Below, piece after piece: positions 61,014-64,000 of a stretch of DNA of 64,000 bases. The notes below the pieces were generated by a model. The model did no database searches. It was not told where the DNA came from and saw only the letters and a list, made by a program, of their open reading frames with translations. The translations under genes and the position numbers were made by a program. This stretch comes from Nocardia takedensis NBRC 100417 (GTDB taxonomy: Bacteria; Actinomycetota; Actinomycetes; Mycobacteriales; Mycobacteriaceae). Positions within the stretch are counted from its first letter, which is position 1; each line of letters starts with the position of its first letter. The stretch covers positions 1-64,000 of the forward strand of contig NZ_BAGG01000093.1 of assembly GCF_000308695.1 (NCBI RefSeq). Direction: 5' to 3'.

Positions 61014-63176
61014 GTGAGCGATACGGACATTGTCAGGCAGCAACAACTGCTCCCCACCCCGCCGCCCGCCGCGACACCCGTCCTCGGCGACCCGGTGGAG
61101 CAACGTTTGCCACGTGATCGCTACCTCAATCGCGAGATGAGTTGGCTGGACTTCAACGCGCGGGTGCTCGCCCTCGCGGAGGACACGTCGCTGCCGTTGC
61201 TGGAGCGCGCGAAATTCCTCGCGATCTTCGCCTCCAACCTCGACGAGTTCTACATGGTCCGGGTCGCCGGTCTCAAGCGCCGCGCGGAGACCGGCCTGAC
61301 GGTGCGCTCGGCCGACGGACGCTCGCCCTCCGAACAACTCGAATTGATCCACGCGCGCGCCCAGGAGATTGCCGACCGGCACGCCCGCGTCTTCCTCGAC
61401 TCGGTGCTGCCCGCGCTGACCAGCGAGGGCATCGCCATCATCGACTGGTCCGATCTCGACGAGGACGAGCGACAACGACTATCGAATCACTTCCAGGAGC
61501 AGGTGTTCCCGGTGCTGACCCCGCTCGCGGTCGACCCGGCCCACCCGTTCCCCTACATCAGCGGTCTGAGCCTGAACCTCGCGGTGACGGTCAAGGACGC
61601 CGCGACGGGCGGCGAGCACTTCGCGCGCGTCAAGGTGCCCGACAACGTCGACCGGTTCGTGCGGGTGCGGCGCAGCGCCGCCGAGACCCCGATCGCGGCC
61701 TTCCTGCCGATGGAGGCGCTGATCGCCGCGCACCTGGATCTGCTGTTCCCCGGCATGGAAGTGGTCGAACACCATTCGTTCCGGATCACCCGCAACGCCG
61801 ATTTCGAGGTCGACGAGGACCGCGACGAGGATCTGCTGCAAGCGCTGGAACGGGAACTGGCGCGGCGCCGCTTCGGATCGCCGGTGCGCCTCGAGGTCTC
61901 CGACGACATGACCGAGCACATGCTCGATCTGCTGCTGCGCGAACTCGACGTCGACCCGGGCGATGTCATCCAGGTGCCGGGTCTGCTCGACCTGTCGTGC
62001 CTGTGGCAGGTCTATGGTGTGGACCGGCCGAATCTGAAGGATTCGCCCTACGTTCCCGCGACGCCGCCCGCGTTCGGCGAACGCGAGACCCCGCGCAACG
62101 TCTTCCAGGCCCTGCGCGAGGGTGACGTGCTGGTGCACCACCCCTACGACTCGTTCTCCACCAGCGTGCAGCGCTTCATCGAGCAGGCCGCGGCCGACCC
62201 GCAGGTGCTGGCCATCAAGCAGACCCTCTACCGCACCTCCGGCGATTCCCCGATCGTCAACGCGCTCATCGACGCCGCCGAGGCCGGTAAGCAGGTCGTG
62301 GCGCTGGTGGAGATCAAGGCGCGCTTCGACGAGCAGGCCAACATCAAATGGGCGCGCGCGCTGGAGCAGGCGGGCGTGCACGTGGTGTACGGGCTCATCG
62401 GTCTCAAGACCCACTGCAAGACCTGCCTGGTGGTGCGGCGCGAGGGGTCGACCATCCGCCGCTACTGCCACATCGGTACCGGCAACTACAACCCGAAGAC
62501 CGCGCGTCTCTACGAGGACGTCGGATTGCTCACCGCCGCACCGGAAATCGGCGCGGATCTGACCGACCTGTTCAACTCGTTGACCGGGTACTCGCGAAAA
62601 GCCAACTACCGCAACCTGCTCGTGGCCCCGCAGGGGGTGCGCGCCGGCATCATCGAACGCATCCAGCGCGAGATCGAACTGGCCCGCGAGGGCCAGCAGG
62701 CCCGAATCCGGTTGAAGGCCAACGCGATCGTGGACGAGCAGGTCATCGACGCGCTCTACCGCGCTTCACAGGCGGGCGTTCCGGTGCAGATCGTGGTGCG
62801 CGGCATCTGCGGGCTGCGCCCGGGCGTTGCGGGGATGAGCGACAACATCGAGGTGCGTTCGATCCTCGGCCGTTTCCTCGAGCATTCGCGGGTGCTGCAC
62901 TTCCAGGCGCAGAACGAGTACTGGATCGGCAGCGCCGACATGATGCACCGCAACCTCGACCGCCGCGTGGAGGTCATGGCGCAGGTGAAGGACCCGCGCC
63001 TGAGCGAACAACTCGACCGAGTCTTCGAGTCGGCGCTGCATCCGGAGACCCGCTCGTGGACGCTGCACGCCGACGGCAGTTGGCACGCCTGGCCCGAGCA
63101 GACCGGCGACGGCGAGCGCGAGGTCAGAGACCACCAGGAATTCCTCATGCGGCTGCGGAGGCCGGGGCAGCAGTGA
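61014..63176 (+). CDS. ppk: Polyphosphate kinase
   Basis: The 720-residue membrane-associated enzyme makes polyphosphate from ATP. Landmarks are LNREMSWLDFNARVLALAED, FASNLDEFYMVRVAGLKRR, HHPYDSFSTSVQRFIEQAA, the phospho-His region GLKTHCKTCLVVRREG (His at about 466) and HIGTGNYNPKTARLYEDVG. GTG 61014 is used. Its stop overlaps the mutT1 start as GTGA. Confidence 0.96.
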   Translation: MSDTDIVRQQQLLPTPPPAATPVLGDPVEQRLPRDRYLNREMSWLDFNARVLALAEDTSLPLLERAKFLAIFASNLDEFYMVRVAGLKRRAETGLTVRSADGRSPSEQLELIHARAQEIADRHARVFLDSVLPALTSEGIAIIDWSDLDEDERQRLSNHFQEQVFPVLTPLAVDPAHPFPYISGLSLNLAVTVKDAATGGEHFARVKVPDNVDRFVRVRRSAAETPIAAFLPMEALIAAHLDLLFPGMEVVEHHSFRITRNADFEVDEDRDEDLLQALERELARRRFGSPVRLEVSDDMTEHMLDLLLRELDVDPGDVIQVPGLLDLSCLWQVYGVDRPNLKDSPYVPATPPAFGERETPRNVFQALREGDVLVHHPYDSFSTSVQRFIEQAAADPQVLAIKQTLYRTSGDSPIVNALIDAAEAGKQVVALVEIKARFDEQANIKWARALEQAGVHVVYGLIGLKTHCKTCLVVRREGSTIRRYCHIGTGNYNPKTARLYEDVGLLTAAPEIGADLTDLFNSLTGYSRKANYRNLLVAPQGVRAGIIERIQREIELAREGQQARIRLKANAIVDEQVIDALYRASQAGVPVQIVVRGICGLRPGVAGMSDNIEVRSILGRFLEHSRVLHFQAQNEYWIGSADMMHRNLDRRVEVMAQVKDPRLSEQLDRVFESALHPETRSWTLHADGSWHAWPEQTGDGEREVRDHQEFLMRLRRPGQQ

Positions 63177-64000
63177 GCGGGAAGACGGGGTACGAAGAAG
63201 ACGGACCGTTCTGGGATCCCCGCGTCACCGCCAATATCCACGCCGCGGGCGCGGTGGTCTGGCGGCCCGCGCCGGACAACCCGCGCGTGGTCGAGATCGC
63301 GGTCGTGCACCGACCGAAATATCAGGACTGGTCGCTGCCCAAAGGCAAACTCGACCCCGGTGAGACGCCGATCGTCGCCGCGGTCCGCGAGGTCGGCGAG
63401 GAGACCGGGCTGCGCTGTCGGCTCGGCCGCTATCTCGGGCACGTCACCTATCCGGTGCCGGGTCATCGCAAACTCAAGCGGGTGGACTACTGGGCGGCCG
63501 AGGCGATCGGCGGCGAATTCGACGCCAACGCCGAAGTGGACGTCCTGCGCTGGTATCCGCTGGACCGGGTGATGGACCAACTGTCGTATCCGATGGATCG
63601 TCAGGTGATGCGCGCCTTCTCGCGGTTGCCCGCGCGCCTGAGCACCCTGCTGCTGGTCCGGCACGCCAAGGCCGGTCGTCGCGACCGCTACGACGGCCCG
63701 GACGAGCGACGGCCCCTGGACCGAGCCGGTGCCGCGCAGGCCCGGGCGCTGGTCCCGAATCTGCTGGCCTTCGGCCCCACCGAAGTCTTCTCCGCCGATC
63801 CCGTCCGCTGTGTGGAGACGGTGCGACCGCTGGCCGAGGCGGTGGGCGTGACCGTCGAGATCGAACCGTTGCTTTCCGAACAGGGTTACGCCGCGGAGAC
63901 CGACAAGGCCCGCGCGCGGGCGGTCTCGCTGGTCGCACCCGGCCCGGTGCGGGTGGTGTGCAGTCAGGGCGGGGTGATCCCCGACCTGCTGTCCTGGTGG
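63173..64000 (+). CDS. mutT1: MutT1-type Nudix hydrolase fused to a histidine phosphatase domain (runs off the right edge)
   Basis: The first 276 residues are present. The Nudix domain has the box GKLDPGETPIVAAVREVGEE (positions about 58-79), preceded by IHAAGAVVWRP. The second domain begins LLLVRHAKAGRRDRYDGPDE and is of the phosphoglycerate mutase type. Mycobacterial MutT1 hydrolyses 8-oxo-GTP/dGTP and diadenosine polyphosphates. GTG 63173 overlaps the ppk stop, so they are co-transcribed. The C-terminus is cut by the edge. Confidence 0.94.
   Translation, partial: MSGKTGYEEDGPFWDPRVTANIHAAGAVVWRPAPDNPRVVEIAVVHRPKYQDWSLPKGKLDPGETPIVAAVREVGEETGLRCRLGRYLGHVTYPVPGHRKLKRVDYWAAEAIGGEFDANAEVDVLRWYPLDRVMDQLSYPMDRQVMRAFSRLPARLSTLLLVRHAKAGRRDRYDGPDERRPLDRAGAAQARALVPNLLAFGPTEVFSADPVRCVETVRPLAEAVGVTVEIEPLLSEQGYAAETDKARARAVSLVAPGPVRVVCSQGGVIPDLLSWW

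Overview
The window is a high-GC actinobacterial chromosome segment. Gene content and order point to Nocardia or a close relative within the Mycobacteriales: mycothiol chemistry (mscR), an Mce/YrbE operon, FbiD/CofC, SepIVA, zinc-ribbon L28 and L32 proteins, GTG starts and ATGA/GTGA gene overlaps are all present. Much of the window follows the Mycobacterium tuberculosis order from memory: smc, acyP, the OsmC gene, mutM, rnc, rpmF, the DUF177 gene, sepIVA, then coaD, rsmD, pyc, recG, the DAK2 gene, rpmB, ung, thiL, the DUF3515 gene, ddl, gpsA, fbiD, ppk and mutT1. The species is inferred from gene content; no rRNA or tRNA gene was seen.

Region 1 (1-11 kb): the 5' end of smc faces a 1,317-residue, mostly disordered membrane protein. 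Next come a DUF1707 membrane protein with a palindromic promoter, the mscR-metallohydrolase pair, and a three-gene unit (DUF350, glutathionylspermidine-synthase-like amidoligase, YgiB/YjfM-like protein). acyP and an OsmC gene follow.

Region 2 (11-31.5 kb) is accessory relative to that backbone. It holds kdpDE without kdpFABC, a complete yrbEAB-mceABCDEF-mam operon ending in a DUF2236 oxygenase gene, a TetR gene, a second DUF2236 gene, a MerR remnant, an ANTAR gene and a further divergent cluster. That cluster is a TetR gene opposite a small ORF, a membrane-fused linalool dehydratase/isomerase-like protein and a third DUF2236 protein. The mce promoter and the second DUF2236 promoter carry the same palindrome (TGATAG-N16-CTATCA), so one TetR probably controls both. 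Mce lipid import and DUF2236/Ldi-type enzymes together suggest uptake and oxidation or isomerisation of a hydrophobic, perhaps isoprenoid, substrate; this is inference.

Region 3 (31.5-41.2 kb): an AraC-type regulator, a winged-helix protein, a membrane-anchored PstS-like receptor, a PHP-domain protein and a RibD-like reductase lead into mutM-rnc-rpmF-DUF177-sepIVA and a GtrA gene. Region 4 (41.2-64 kb): coaD-rsmD-pyc, a RamB/PrpR-type regulator, recG with the DAK2 gene, rpmB, GNAT, crotonase and alpha/beta hydrolase genes, a small secreted protein, ung, thiL, the DUF3515 gene, ddl, gpsA, fbiD, ppk and the 5' part of mutT1.

Non-coding oddities include a 23-bp minisatellite just upstream of ddl, a pdxT gene fragment between 15-bp direct repeats, degenerate copies of the kdpE 3' end, and a thiL frame with no nearby canonical start codon.
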